DNA from: JADJPG01 sp964491875
GTDB lineage: Bacteria > Verrucomicrobiota > Verrucomicrobiia > Limisphaerales > JADJPG01
NCBI GenBank assembly: GCA_964491875.1
Contig: CAZBIC010000012.1
Span: 62,001 to 126,000, forward strand
Reading direction: 5' to 3'
Length of the DNA: 64,000 nucleotides
In this document: positions 25,201 to 34,280 of the stretch, piece after piece
Layout: each line of letters opens with the position of its first letter
How positions within the stretch are numbered: position 1 is the first letter of the stretch
Made by a program: the position numbers and the translations under genes
Notes under the pieces: generated by a model
What the model was told of the DNA's origin: nothing
Seen by the model: only the letters and a program-made list of their open reading frames with translations
The model's database searches: none

Positions 25201-26774
25201 GCCTTCCCGCGGTTCAATCGCGACTTCACTATCTGGACCAGACCATCGGTATGGCCGGTCTTGAAGGCGATGCTGAGGCCGAAGTAGAGCGCAGTCGCGA
25301 GGGTCATCGGGACGAATACTTCGCCGAGTTTCGTCGCGAAGCTCGCGTGGCCGATTGTCTTTGACCACCACTGGAAGCTGTACCAGGCCACCGCACCTGA
25401 CGCCGCGGCTGCGCCGAGCAGGGTCGTGAGGTGACGCTTGAGCTCCGCGAGATCGAGTGTCTTCAGTTTCTTCCTCAGCGCGTAGAAGAGCAGGCTGACG
25501 TTCATCAGCGCGGTGAGCGTGTTCGCGAAGCCCATGCCCGCCTGCTTGAAGCGCCAGATGACGGCCAGCGTGATGATGAGATTCGTGGCGAGGCAGAAGA
25601 TGCTGATCCACATCGGCGTCTTGATGTCGCCGAGCGCGTAGAACGCCCGGGCGAGCACGTTCACGACGGAGAAGGCGACGAGGCCGGGTGCGAGAAAGGT
25701 GAGCGCCGACGTCGAGGCGAGGGTGGAGGCGGCGTCGAATTTGCCGCGTTCGAAGATGAGTCGAATCATCGGTTCAGCGAGGGCGACGAGCAGCACCGAG
25801 GCGAGCAGGTTGATGAACACGAGCCAGTTCAAGCCTTGCCCGAGCGTGGAGCGGAACTCTGGATACTTCTTCTCCGCCGCGAGTCCGGAGAGCGCGGGCA
25901 GAAGGATCGTCGCCATCGAAATGCCGAAGACGCCTTGGGGTAGTTCCATCAAGCGCACGGCAACGGTGAAGGAGGTGAGCACGCCATTGTCGACGAAGAA
26001 GGCGAGGCCGTTGGTCATCAGTACGTTGATCTGGAACGCGGCGACGCCGATCGATCCGGGAATCATCTGTGCAACGACGCGGCGCACGGTCTCGTCGCGC
26101 CACGGCGTGGTCCATCGATAGTGGAATCCCTCCTTGCGCAGGAGCGGTAGTTGAAACACGGCTTGCGCGATGCCGGCGATTACGACGCCGATGGCCAGCC
26201 CGTAAATCTGTTGGTCCTCCCGCAGGCCGTAGTGTTTGCCGACCCAGTGGGACAATCCGACGGACGCGATCATGACGATGTTCAACATCGATGCGCCGAG
26301 CGTGGGGACGAAGAAATGTCCACGCGCGTTCAACATGCCCATGAAGATCGCCGCGAGGCAGACGAGCAGGAGATAGGGCATCAAGGTGCGGAGCAGGCCG
26401 AGCATGAGGAGCGTCTCGCCGCTGGTGATCCAGCCGGTAGCAAGCGCTGCCGAGACGCCAAGGATTCCGAGCGCGACGACCACGCTGGCGGCAACGACGA
26501 GTCCCGAGATGACGGCGTTTGCAGCCTGCCACATGGAGGCTTCGCCTTCGGTTTTCTCCTTCATCTTGAAAACGGGAATGAACGCGGCCGTGAGCGCGCC
26601 TTCACCGAGGAGGCGGCGGAAGAGATTGGGAACGGCGAACGCGAGGTTGAAGGCATCGGCCACCCAGGTGGTGCCCATGAACCAGGTGTAGGCGACTTCG
26701 CGTCCGAGCCCGAGCACGCGGCTGAGCATCGTGGCCGCGCTCATCGCGCTGGAGGACTTGATCAACTGCGACAT
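25197..26774 (-). CDS. murJ: Lipid II flippase (MviN family)
   Basis: A 525-residue, roughly 14-helix membrane protein that flips the peptidoglycan precursor lipid II outward. MurJ hallmarks are visible: the N-terminal SSSAMSAATMLSRVLGLGREV, LFRRLLGEGALTAAFIPVF, and RAFYALGDIKTPMWIS in the second half. The start at 26774 gives the expected N-terminus. It lies immediately downstream of folA on the same strand (58 bp apart), but no functional link is implied. Confidence 0.96.
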   Translation of the reverse strand: MSQLIKSSSAMSAATMLSRVLGLGREVAYTWFMGTTWVADAFNLAFAVPNLFRRLLGEGALTAAFIPVFKMKEKTEGEASMWQAANAVISGLVVAASVVVALGILGVSAALATGWITSGETLLMLGLLRTLMPYLLLVCLAAIFMGMLNARGHFFVPTLGASMLNIVMIASVGLSHWVGKHYGLREDQQIYGLAIGVVIAGIAQAVFQLPLLRKEGFHYRWTTPWRDETVRRVVAQMIPGSIGVAAFQINVLMTNGLAFFVDNGVLTSFTVAVRLMELPQGVFGISMATILLPALSGLAAEKKYPEFRSTLGQGLNWLVFINLLASVLLVALAEPMIRLIFERGKFDAASTLASTSALTFLAPGLVAFSVVNVLARAFYALGDIKTPMWISIFCLATNLIITLAVIWRFKQAGMGFANTLTALMNVSLLFYALRKKLKTLDLAELKRHLTTLLGAAAASGAVAWYSFQWWSKTIGHASFATKLGEVFVPMTLATALYFGLSIAFKTGHTDGLVQIVKSRLNRGKA

Positions 26775-26832
26775 GTGGCGCGGATTGTTCGGAGTTCAAC
26801 CACCGGAGCGCAAGGGGCAAAGTGCCAGACGG

Positions 26833-27309
26833 TCATTCGGGGACGAGCGCGCGGTTGCGGTAGTGGAGAATGCGAAAGTCGGGTCCGTCGAACAGCTGGT
26901 CGTGCAGCCGAAACTGCTTTTCGAAGGACGGAAACAGGATGTCGCCTTCGACTTCGCGCTTCACGCGGGTGAGGAAGAGGTCGGAGCACAGGGGGAGCGC
27001 CTGTTCGTAGATCTGCGCGCCGCCGCAGATGAAGAAGTCGCGCGTGTCGGCATTCGGATCGATCTGGCCGAGGTCGGTGAGGACTTGCACACCGGGAATC
27101 TGAAGCGGGGAACGGCTGAGGACGATCGTGGTCCGGTTCGGCAGGGGCTTGCCGATGGAATCGAAGGTCTTCCGGCCCATGATCACGATCTGGCCGGTCG
27201 TCATCTTTTTGAACCACTTGAAGTCCTCCGGCAGGTGCCAGGGAATTTTCGGACCGTTCCCGATCACGCGATTCTCGCTCATCGCCGCGATGGCTTTGAA
27301 ATGTTTCAA
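26833..27309 (-). CDS. folA: Dihydrofolate reductase
   Basis: Reduces dihydrofolate to tetrahydrofolate with NADPH. It is 158 residues, the same size class as E. coli FolA (159). The folate site is WHLPEDFKWF with the catalytic acid at Asp29. NADPH-binding motifs are IVIMGRKTFDSIG and FICGGAQIYEQAL. It is 63 bp downstream of thyA, whose reaction consumes methylene-tetrahydrofolate and produces the dihydrofolate used here, so the pair is a functional operon. Confidence 0.96.
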   Translation of the reverse strand: MKHFKAIAAMSENRVIGNGPKIPWHLPEDFKWFKKMTTGQIVIMGRKTFDSIGKPLPNRTTIVLSRSPLQIPGVQVLTDLGQIDPNADTRDFFICGGAQIYEQALPLCSDLFLTRVKREVEGDILFPSFEKQFRLHDQLFDGPDFRILHYRNRALVPE

Positions 27310-27372
27310 AGGAAGTTGAGAAGGAAGTGAGTTGAGAGTTGAGGGACCTGGCTTGGAAGAGGCGGAGCCGTG

Positions 27373-28167
27373 TCACACCGCGACGGCGGCCTTGATGTGG
27401 GGATGCGGATCGTAGCCGGTCAATTCGAAGTCCTCGAACTTGAAGTCGTGGATGTTCTTAACTTCGGAATTCAACTTCAAGCGGGGCAGGGGACGCGGTT
27501 CGCGGGTGAGCTGGAGCTTCGCTTGATCGAGGTGATTGCTGTAGAGGTGCAGGTCGCCAAAGGTATGGACGAACGTGCCGGGCTTCAGGTCGCACACTTG
27601 CGCGACCATCAGCGTGAGCAGCGCGTAGGAGGCGATATTGAACGGAACGCCGAGGAAGAGATCCGCGCTACGTTGATAGAGCTGGCAGCTTAGCTCACCA
27701 TCCTGCACGAAGAATTGGAAGAGCGTGTGACACGGCGGCAGGGCCATTTGCTCAATTTCGCCGACGTTCCAGGCACTGACGATCAGGCGACGGCTGTCGG
27801 GGTTCTTTTTGATCTGCTCGATGACCTGATCGATTTGATGGATGGACCGTCCGTCCGCGGTGCGCCAGTCGCACCATTGCGCGCTGTAAATGCGGCCGAG
27901 ATCGCCATCGTCTGTCGCCCATTCGTCCCAAATCGTCACGCCGTGATCATTCAGCCACTTCACATTCGTGTCGCCGCGAAGGAACCAGAGCAGTTCGTAG
28001 ATGATGGATTTGGTGTGGAGCTTCTTGGTGGTCAGGAGGGGGAATCCATCGGCGAGCGGAAAGCGCGCCTGGGCTCCGAAGACGGAGTAAGTGCCAGTGC
28101 CGGTGCGGTCGGGCTTGAACTTGCCTTGCTCCAGAACGAGGCGGAGCAATTGATGATACTGAAGCAT
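27373..28167 (-). CDS. thyA: Thymidylate synthase
   Basis: Methylates dUMP to dTMP using methylene-tetrahydrofolate. It is 264 residues, the same as E. coli ThyA, with the nucleophile Cys146 at the same number in LPPCHTLFQF. Other motifs are TGTGTYSVFG near the N-terminus, RRLIVSAWN, and QRSADLFLGVPFNIASYA. It is first of the thyA-folA pair. The stretch upstream (28168-28396) is divergent from the small AAA gene and shows no recognisable feature. Confidence 0.97.
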   Translation of the reverse strand: MLQYHQLLRLVLEQGKFKPDRTGTGTYSVFGAQARFPLADGFPLLTTKKLHTKSIIYELLWFLRGDTNVKWLNDHGVTIWDEWATDDGDLGRIYSAQWCDWRTADGRSIHQIDQVIEQIKKNPDSRRLIVSAWNVGEIEQMALPPCHTLFQFFVQDGELSCQLYQRSADLFLGVPFNIASYALLTLMVAQVCDLKPGTFVHTFGDLHLYSNHLDQAKLQLTREPRPLPRLKLNSEVKNIHDFKFEDFELTGYDPHPHIKAAVAV

Positions 28168-28396
28168 GGGTGGAGCGTAAAACGCCGCCGGAGAAAGGCA
28201 ATACTCGGCAGCGATGTCTGAGTAAACGGAGGTCGGAATGTGCCGGGCTCAGCATCGCGTTGCCGCCGTCGCTTTGACCGTTGGCGACACGAATGCGCGC
28301 CGCTGTGCAAAAGAAACTGGGGTCTGAGATCGTAATCATCCATTTGCCGATGGCGCCGGGGTCGCGGATCGAGTATCGCAGTGGCGACAAACAACT

Positions 28397-28921
28397 ATGA
28401 CGACTGTTTCAAAGCGCAAGGTGACGAAGGCAAAGACCGCGGTGAGTTCCAAAACTTCCGCAACGCGTCGCAAGCCGGTGACGAAGGTGACCAAGTCCAA
28501 GGCAGCAGCGGGCGGAAGGATTCTGGTGTCCGGGGCGGGCAGCGCGGAGTTGCGGACGCTTGGGGTGAAGCTGGCGGCGGAGGTGGATCGCGACTTGTAT
28601 TGCGTGGATCTCTCGCGGGTGGTGAGCAAATACATTGGCGAGACGGAGAAGAATCTCGAACGGGTGTTTGCCTTGGCGGAGGCGACGGGCGCCGTGTTGT
28701 TCTTCGATGAGGCGGACGCGCTCTTCGGCAAACGAACCGAGGTGAAGGACAGCCATGACCGGTACGCGAATCAAGAGGTGAGTTACCTCCTGCAGCGGAT
28801 GGAAGGCTACGAGGGTATCGTGATTCTTGCGACGAACCGACGGGCCAATCTCGATGAGGCGTTTCTGCGCCGGTTGAGATTTGTCAGCGTAGACACCACC
28901 GCGAAGCGGAAGTCGAAGTAG
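28397..28921 (+). CDS. Small AAA-type protein with degenerate Walker A
   Basis: A 174-residue protein. Residues 1-38 are Lys/Ser/Thr-rich and disordered-looking (KRKVTKAKT repeats). From residue 40 it follows the AAA core very closely: VDLSRVVSKYIGETEKNLERVF, Walker B VLFFDEADALFGKR, a sensor 1-like ILATNRR, and FLRRLRF. At the P-loop position, where GPPGTGKT is expected, it reads GAGSAELR, so the Gly-Lys-Thr is lost. The lid subdomain is also missing, because the protein ends soon after FLRRLRF. It is therefore probably unable to hydrolyse ATP alone. It might be a regulatory pseudo-ATPase, or a decaying fragment with an intact frame. Confidence 0.75.
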   Translation: MTTVSKRKVTKAKTAVSSKTSATRRKPVTKVTKSKAAAGGRILVSGAGSAELRTLGVKLAAEVDRDLYCVDLSRVVSKYIGETEKNLERVFALAEATGAVLFFDEADALFGKRTEVKDSHDRYANQEVSYLLQRMEGYEGIVILATNRRANLDEAFLRRLRFVSVDTTAKRKSK

Positions 28922-28959
28922 AGGCTGGCGAATCGATCTGTGTAGAGAAGCAGGAGCGA

Positions 28960-28999
28960 GGAAAAGAAAAAGCGGAGTTCGGTATTACCCAAACTCCGC
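28960..28999 (-). terminator. Strong intrinsic terminator of the RRM protein gene
   Basis: On the minus strand GCGGAGTT pairs perfectly with AACTCCGC. Three more inner pairs (one a G-T wobble) give an 11-bp stem and a 6-nt loop. The stem is followed directly by TTTTTCTTTTCC. It sits 28 nt after the stop of the RRM gene (29028). In the plus direction no T-run follows, so it acts on the minus strand only. Confidence 0.9.
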
Positions 29000-29027
29000 G
29001 TGAGTGATTCAAAAATCGAATCGACGA

Positions 29028-29375
<348 letters not shown>

Positions 29376-29613
29376 GTGATGTTATTACTGTCTGACTAAC
29401 CGTTGCTTTCACAGACTGTTCCCGACCGCCGGGTTTCTAATCATCACTGAACGAAGTTCACCTGAGGATTTACCAAGCCTTGAAATGGACAAGCTATCTA
29501 ACAGATGTGGGCAAGCTCGCACGTTGCCGCAAACAAGCAATGTAATTCGCGATCTATTTTTCGGGGTCAGGCAAGGCGCCCAAACGGTCCTTGCTATTCA
29601 ACGGGCGGGCACG

Positions 29614-30201
29614 ATGGTTTGCAGCATGGGAATTCTACGTTGGTGGCGGAAGCGGCAGACCGGAAATGTCTCGCTGTCTTCCGGTGAATCGGCAACGCGG
29701 GCGGCGGCTGATGCGGGAAGCGCCGAGGCTCAGTTCGGCCTTGGACTGCACTTCAGCGCCAACGGGGGCGGCGAGAGGGATCTCGTGCAGTCAGCGCGAT
29801 GGTATGAAATGGCCGCGGAGCAAGGGCACGCGCTCGCCCAGGTGAATTTGGCGGCCATGTTCGCGCGTGGCCAGGGCGTAGGACGAAGCGAGGAGTCGGC
29901 GTTGAAGTGGATTCGCTGTGCCGCCGAGGGCGGCGATGCGGGCGCGCAATTTCTGTTGGGACGTCGCTTCCACCGGAGCAGCATCAATCGCATGGCCACC
30001 GACTGTGCGGAGTCACGCATCGAGGCTTACAAATGGTTCCGGCTGTCCGCGAACCAGGGCTACGCGGGATCGAAGGAAGCCTGCGATGAGATGAGCATGC
30101 AGATGACTTACGCGGATGTGAGCGAAGGCAACCAGCGGGCGGCTGGCTTCGTCGTCCGATCTTCCGGCGGTGCGGTGATGGGCGCCGCGCGGGAGAATTA
30201 A
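29614..30201 (+). CDS. Sel1-like repeat protein
   Basis: About 195 residues from ATG 29614; in-frame ATGs at 29485 and 29626 are alternatives. The sequence before 29614 looks intergenic, hence this choice. Three or four Sel1/TPR-like helical repeats are visible: DAGSAEAQFGLGLHF, EQGHALAQVNLAAMFARGQGV, EGGDAGAQFLLGRRF and NQGYAGSKEACDEM, with the typical AAEQGHA spacing. Such repeats mediate protein-protein contacts. No signal peptide is evident. The stop overlaps the convergent infC stop. Confidence 0.85.
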   Translation: MVCSMGILRWWRKRQTGNVSLSSGESATRAAADAGSAEAQFGLGLHFSANGGGERDLVQSARWYEMAAEQGHALAQVNLAAMFARGQGVGRSEESALKWIRCAAEGGDAGAQFLLGRRFHRSSINRMATDCAESRIEAYKWFRLSANQGYAGSKEACDEMSMQMTYADVSEGNQRAAGFVVRSSGGAVMGAAREN

Positions 30202-30869
30202 GTGGTCTCCGGCGCTGGCCCGGTATCGGCATCGGCCGTCGCGGGTGACGCGGGGGCGGCCTTGGCGGAGGGTGCAGCACTGGGCGCGGGTTCTGGCTTC
30301 TTTACCGTCTTGGCGCGCTGGTCGCGGGGCAGGGGGCTGATGATTACGTGCATGTCGCGATCGCCGGCCATCTTTGGCGGAGCGTCAGCTTTGCCGTAGG
30401 CGGCAGCTTCCTGCACGAAACGATTCACCACCTGGAAGCCGAATTCCTTGTGAGCGCGCTGGCGTCCACGAAAGCGGAGTTTTACGCGCACCTTCATGTC
30501 TTCCGCGAGGAATCCAATGGCGTGGTTGAGTTTCGTTTTGAAATCGTGCTCGTCGATGTTCGCCGTCAGCTGAAGCTCCTTCATCTGGTTGGCGGGCTGG
30601 CGTGACTCGGATTCCTTCTTCCGTTTCGATTCCTCGTACTGGAATTTTCCGTACTCGATGATGCGGCAGACCGGTGGCGTGGCGTTCGGGGCGATTTCGA
30701 TCAGGTCCAGTCCTCGATTCTGCGCGAGGCGCAAGGCGTCGGTCAGCGGCATGACGCCGAGCGGTTGTTTCATCTCGTCCAGGACGCGCACTTCGCGGGC
30801 GCGAATCTTTCCGTTGCGGCGGTGGAGGGGCTCACGAGAAGGAAACGGACGGGAGGGAAATCGGCTCAT
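30198..30869 (-). CDS. infC: Translation initiation factor IF-3
   Basis: Binds the 30S subunit and checks initiator tRNA and start codon. It is 223 residues, longer than E. coli IF-3 (180). The N-domain has IRAREVRVLDEMKQPLG and CRIIEYGKFQYEESKRKKE. The C-domain has IDEHDFKTKL and KVRVKLRFRGRQRAHKEFG. The last 35 or so residues are an Ala/Pro/Lys-rich extension. Translation starts at ATG rather than the rare AUU used for autoregulation in enterobacteria. The usual partners rpmI and rplT do not follow; the next gene downstream is convergent. Confidence 0.95.
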   Translation of the reverse strand: MSRFPSRPFPSREPLHRRNGKIRAREVRVLDEMKQPLGVMPLTDALRLAQNRGLDLIEIAPNATPPVCRIIEYGKFQYEESKRKKESESRQPANQMKELQLTANIDEHDFKTKLNHAIGFLAEDMKVRVKLRFRGRQRAHKEFGFQVVNRFVQEAAAYGKADAPPKMAGDRDMHVIISPLPRDQRAKTVKKPEPAPSAAPSAKAAPASPATADADTGPAPETT

Positions 30870-30947
30870 GCGTGGAGGTGGAATGGATGGATGGTTATCA
30901 GGAACGCGGTTGTTGGAATTTCAGGAATGGAGCTTGGCGGTGGATGA

Positions 30948-31217
30948 TTACTTCCGGGACCGGGGCCGCATGATGCGGAGCACACCGGCGGGCGGGCACG
31001 AGGCTTCCTCGTCGATCAGCACGGCTTTGCCGGCCTTGAGTTCCTTCTCGAGTGTCGCCTGGGAGGAGAGCTGCGTGGCGGGACGCGGCATGGTTCCCTT
31101 CACCTGGCGGTAGTGAACGAGGGTGCGTCCGACAAAGCCGATCTCGATCTTTGAATCGGTCAGCTGCCATACCTGGCCCATTTTAAGGGCGGCTGCAGAA
31201 GATTGACTGTTTATCAT
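30948..31217 (-). CDS. Small hypothetical protein
   Basis: An 89-residue open frame, or 77 residues if it starts at the internal ATG before GQVWQLTD. It has no signal peptide or membrane segment. It reads like a compact beta protein (KIEIGFVGRTLVHYRQVKG) with a basic C-terminal tail. It ends 78 bp before the infC start on the same strand and could share its promoter. I recognise no family. It is kept because composition and position fit a gene and no competing frame is better. Confidence 0.5.
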   Translation of the reverse strand: MINSQSSAAALKMGQVWQLTDSKIEIGFVGRTLVHYRQVKGTMPRPATQLSSQATLEKELKAGKAVLIDEEASCPPAGVLRIMRPRSRK

Positions 31218-31486
31218 GACAAATAGGCTGAAGCATTCCCTCCCGGAAAATCGGGAACGGACCGGAAAGCGACATCACGGCCCGCGAGGAATGCTGACTT
31301 GGAATCGAGCCGAACAAGAAAGGAAGCACTAGGGAGGCCGCCCAGAAAGTCTGGTTAAATTCGGAGGAAGCTTCTCCCCCGGCGATGGGGGACGCAACGC
31401 AATTCCCAATTAATTTTGGGCGTGCCTTGGTGAGGGACGCCGTGATTGGCGCCAGAAAATGGCGGGCTTGAATTTTCCCGTGGCCG

Positions 31487-32716
31487 GTGTGTGCTAGGCG
31501 CGTGCAGCGAACAACCGGTTGGGCCAGGCATGGGGAACTTTGGGTTCTCTTCTTCCTCCATGGCATGGCGCTTGGCATGTGGTTCGTGCCGCTCAGCACC
31601 GTGCTCGATGCCCACGGGTTGCACGCGATCAAGCCCTACGCCTTCGCCACATCGGCCATCTCCGCGTTCGTTTCCCCGCTGCTGTTCGGCGCGATGGCGG
31701 ACCGGCATCTCGGTCCGGTCCGGGTGCTGCGCGGTCTTGCTGTCGCCACCGCCCTGACCATGGCACTGGCCACAACCGGGATTCATCTCGGTTGGAACGC
31801 ATGGCTCGTGCTGGGACTCATTCAAGTTCACGCGCTGTTCTCGACGCCAACATGGAGCATCTCAACATCGATCGTGTTGTCGCGGCTGACGGATTCACGC
31901 CGCGAGTTCGGACCGATTCGGGCGATTGCGACCTTTGGCTGGATGGTGGGGTGCTGGCTGGTGAGCGCGCTGAACGCGGATGCGTCGACGCTCGCTGGTT
32001 ATGGAGGAGCGATTACCTGGGTGGCGCTCGCGTGGTTCACGCTGAAGATCCGGGGTGATGTGCCGCCGAAATCGACGGAGCGTTTGACGCTGAAGCAGCG
32101 ATTTGGTCTCGATGCGCTAGCGCTCTTCAAAAAGAAAGATCACCAGGTGGTGTTCATCACGGCGGCGTTGTTCAGCATTCCCATCGCGGCGTTTTATCCC
32201 TTCACGCCCAGTCATCTGAAGGCGGTGGGATTCGAACACACCAGCGCGTGGATGGCGATGGGGCAGGTGACCGAGATCATCGCGATGATCGGGCTGGCGC
32301 GCATTCTCACGAACTACCGGTTGAAGTGGATCTTTGCGACGGGAATGAGCTTCGGGTTGATTCGTTTCGGCCTCTGCGCGCTGAACACGAAGGCGACGTT
32401 GCTGGCTGGTGTCACGCTGCATGGATTTGCGTTCACGTTGTTCTTCATCACCGCTCAACTGTATCTCGATGAACGCGTCGATTCGGCCTGGCGCGCCCGG
32501 GCGCAGGCGTTGATGTCGCTGATGACGGCGGGCGTCGGGAACTTGATCGGTTATCTCTCGTGCGGATGGTGGTTCAACGTGTGCGAAACGCAGGACGGCA
32601 TGCGGTGGAAGTTGTTCTGGGGCGTGCTGTCCGGAGCAATAGGAGCGGTGCTGGTTTACTTCCTCGCGCGATACCATGGCGTGAAGGGACATCCTCCCCG
32701 CCCGAACGTCGGCTAA
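31487..32716 (+). CDS. MFS transporter resembling nucleoside:H+ symporters
   Basis: About 409 residues with 12 predicted transmembrane segments. Layout and motifs resemble the NupG/XapB branch: an N-terminal FFLHGMALGMWFVPLSTVL, the loop GAMADRHLGPVRVLR (an MFS motif A position), and a large central loop with LTLKQRFGLDALALFKKKDHQ. It probably imports nucleosides or a similar small solute. The start is uncertain: GTG at 31487 or GTG at 31502. It is convergent with the serine hydrolase that follows, overlapping it by 4 bp. Confidence 0.85.
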   Translation: MCARRVQRTTGWARHGELWVLFFLHGMALGMWFVPLSTVLDAHGLHAIKPYAFATSAISAFVSPLLFGAMADRHLGPVRVLRGLAVATALTMALATTGIHLGWNAWLVLGLIQVHALFSTPTWSISTSIVLSRLTDSRREFGPIRAIATFGWMVGCWLVSALNADASTLAGYGGAITWVALAWFTLKIRGDVPPKSTERLTLKQRFGLDALALFKKKDHQVVFITAALFSIPIAAFYPFTPSHLKAVGFEHTSAWMAMGQVTEIIAMIGLARILTNYRLKWIFATGMSFGLIRFGLCALNTKATLLAGVTLHGFAFTLFFITAQLYLDERVDSAWRARAQALMSLMTAGVGNLIGYLSCGWWFNVCETQDGMRWKLFWGVLSGAIGAVLVYFLARYHGVKGHPPRPNVG

Positions 32717-34149
32717 TTCTCGGAGACGAAAAATTGTTCGATGATCCCGTCGGGCTTGCGATACATCGACACGCGCAACTCACCGCGATCAAAGGTCAAC
32801 CGGCTCGTGGTGACTTCCATTCCTCCGCGTTCATTGGCGCTGAGTTGTTCGACGGATTTTGGGGTTCCGTATGGCTTCAATCTCCGGGCGGCGTCGGCGA
32901 GTTTGGTGTCCGTGAGGTAAAGGTTGAATTCCTCGGCAAACTGTTTGCGGTCGATCTTGCCGCGCTGCAGTTGCGCGAAGACGGACTTAACAGTGTCCAT
33001 GGCCGGTGCCCCTTTGATCGCTGGGACGTAGGCTGGCTCCTTCAGCAGCAGCCCGAAGATCTGTCCCGGCACGCCCGCCAGTCCGCCTTCGAGGTTGCAG
33101 GTCACAATGACGCTGGATCGGGTCGAGGGGATTGTGGCGCTCCAGGTGTTGAAGCCGCTGACGGCGCCGTTGTGCGAGAGGACCTGCCGGCCGGACTGCA
33201 ACTTCACGGAGAGACCGCAGCCGTATTCGGAGATGCGTCCCGTGCTCAAGGTGCGGGGCGAAGTCATCACCGCGTAGGTCTCGGGCTTCAGCACTTTGCC
33301 GGTGACGAGTGCGAGGTTCCATTTCGCGAGATCGCCCGGCGTGGAATAAATTCCGCCGGCGCCGCAGAGCCAGCCTTTGGCTTCGGGTGCAACGTATTCG
33401 GACGGACTGAGGAGGAAGGTGGCATATCCCTTGGCCAGACGAGGGTCGGCGAGATTCGGTTCGTAGAGCGATTGCGTCATGCCAAGCGGTTTGAAGATCC
33501 GGCGGTCCAGGAACGAACCAAGACTTTCGCCGCTGACACGTTCGGCGACACGTCCGAGCAGGATGTAGCCGGTGTTACTGTACGAGTATTTGCTGCCGGG
33601 TTCGAAGTCGAGTTTGCCGCCGGCATATTGGCGGATCAATTCATCTTCGGGAATTACCGTGTGCATACGGCGATCGACGAAATCGAGCGGATAATAATCC
33701 GGGTAACCGGAGACGTGATTCATCAAGTCGAGGAGCGTGATATCGGCGGCACGGGTGAGCCCGGGATAATACTTTGCGACGGGATCGTTGACCGAGAGTT
33801 TGCCGTCCTCGGCGAGAAGGAGAATGGCGGCGCAGGTAAATTGCTTGGAGACGGAACCGATCGCGAACAGCGTGTCCGGAGCCACCATCCTTCCGTCGTC
33901 GAGCGAGCGTTTGCCGTAGCCCTTCTGTATAACAGTTTGCCCGTCCTTAACGATGGCCACCGACAGGCCGACGCGATTGGACTGGGCCATGAATTCCGTC
34001 AGATAGGCGTCGATGGCAGCCACATCGAAGGTTTCCGGCATTTTCAGTTTTGGGCTCGCGGCGAAACTGAACGAGGGAACGCAGAAGCCGGCGAGGACGA
34101 GAGCGAAGGCGAGTCGAACGAAAATGCTCATCGGCGAAGTGAAGGTCAT
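32713..34149 (-). CDS. Exported serine hydrolase of the beta-lactamase/class C family
   Basis: A 478-residue protein from ATG 34149; ATG 34131 is an alternative. The frame stays open further upstream, but only from here does a signal peptide follow (SIFVRLAFALVLAGFCVPSFSFAA). Catalytic motifs are SxxK as SVSK (Ser99, Lys102 in this numbering), YSN in YSYSNTGY, and an HNGAVSG segment in place of KTG. The last 120 residues form an extra domain seen in several class C-like hydrolases. A peptidase or esterase role is as likely as beta-lactam binding. It is divergent from the MBL gene. Confidence 0.88.
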   Translation of the reverse strand: MTFTSPMSIFVRLAFALVLAGFCVPSFSFAASPKLKMPETFDVAAIDAYLTEFMAQSNRVGLSVAIVKDGQTVIQKGYGKRSLDDGRMVAPDTLFAIGSVSKQFTCAAILLLAEDGKLSVNDPVAKYYPGLTRAADITLLDLMNHVSGYPDYYPLDFVDRRMHTVIPEDELIRQYAGGKLDFEPGSKYSYSNTGYILLGRVAERVSGESLGSFLDRRIFKPLGMTQSLYEPNLADPRLAKGYATFLLSPSEYVAPEAKGWLCGAGGIYSTPGDLAKWNLALVTGKVLKPETYAVMTSPRTLSTGRISEYGCGLSVKLQSGRQVLSHNGAVSGFNTWSATIPSTRSSVIVTCNLEGGLAGVPGQIFGLLLKEPAYVPAIKGAPAMDTVKSVFAQLQRGKIDRKQFAEEFNLYLTDTKLADAARRLKPYGTPKSVEQLSANERGGMEVTTSRLTFDRGELRVSMYRKPDGIIEQFFVSEN

Positions 34150-34280
34150 CTGCGGGCGGATTTCAATGGTTGTGATCGTTGGACTGTCCGACGAGGTGAA
34201 TGGTGCGATGGCCACCGATGGGATGACGCCGTTGACGACAAAACCGTTGCGCTTCGGGTTTCCGCCGGCACACTTCCGTA

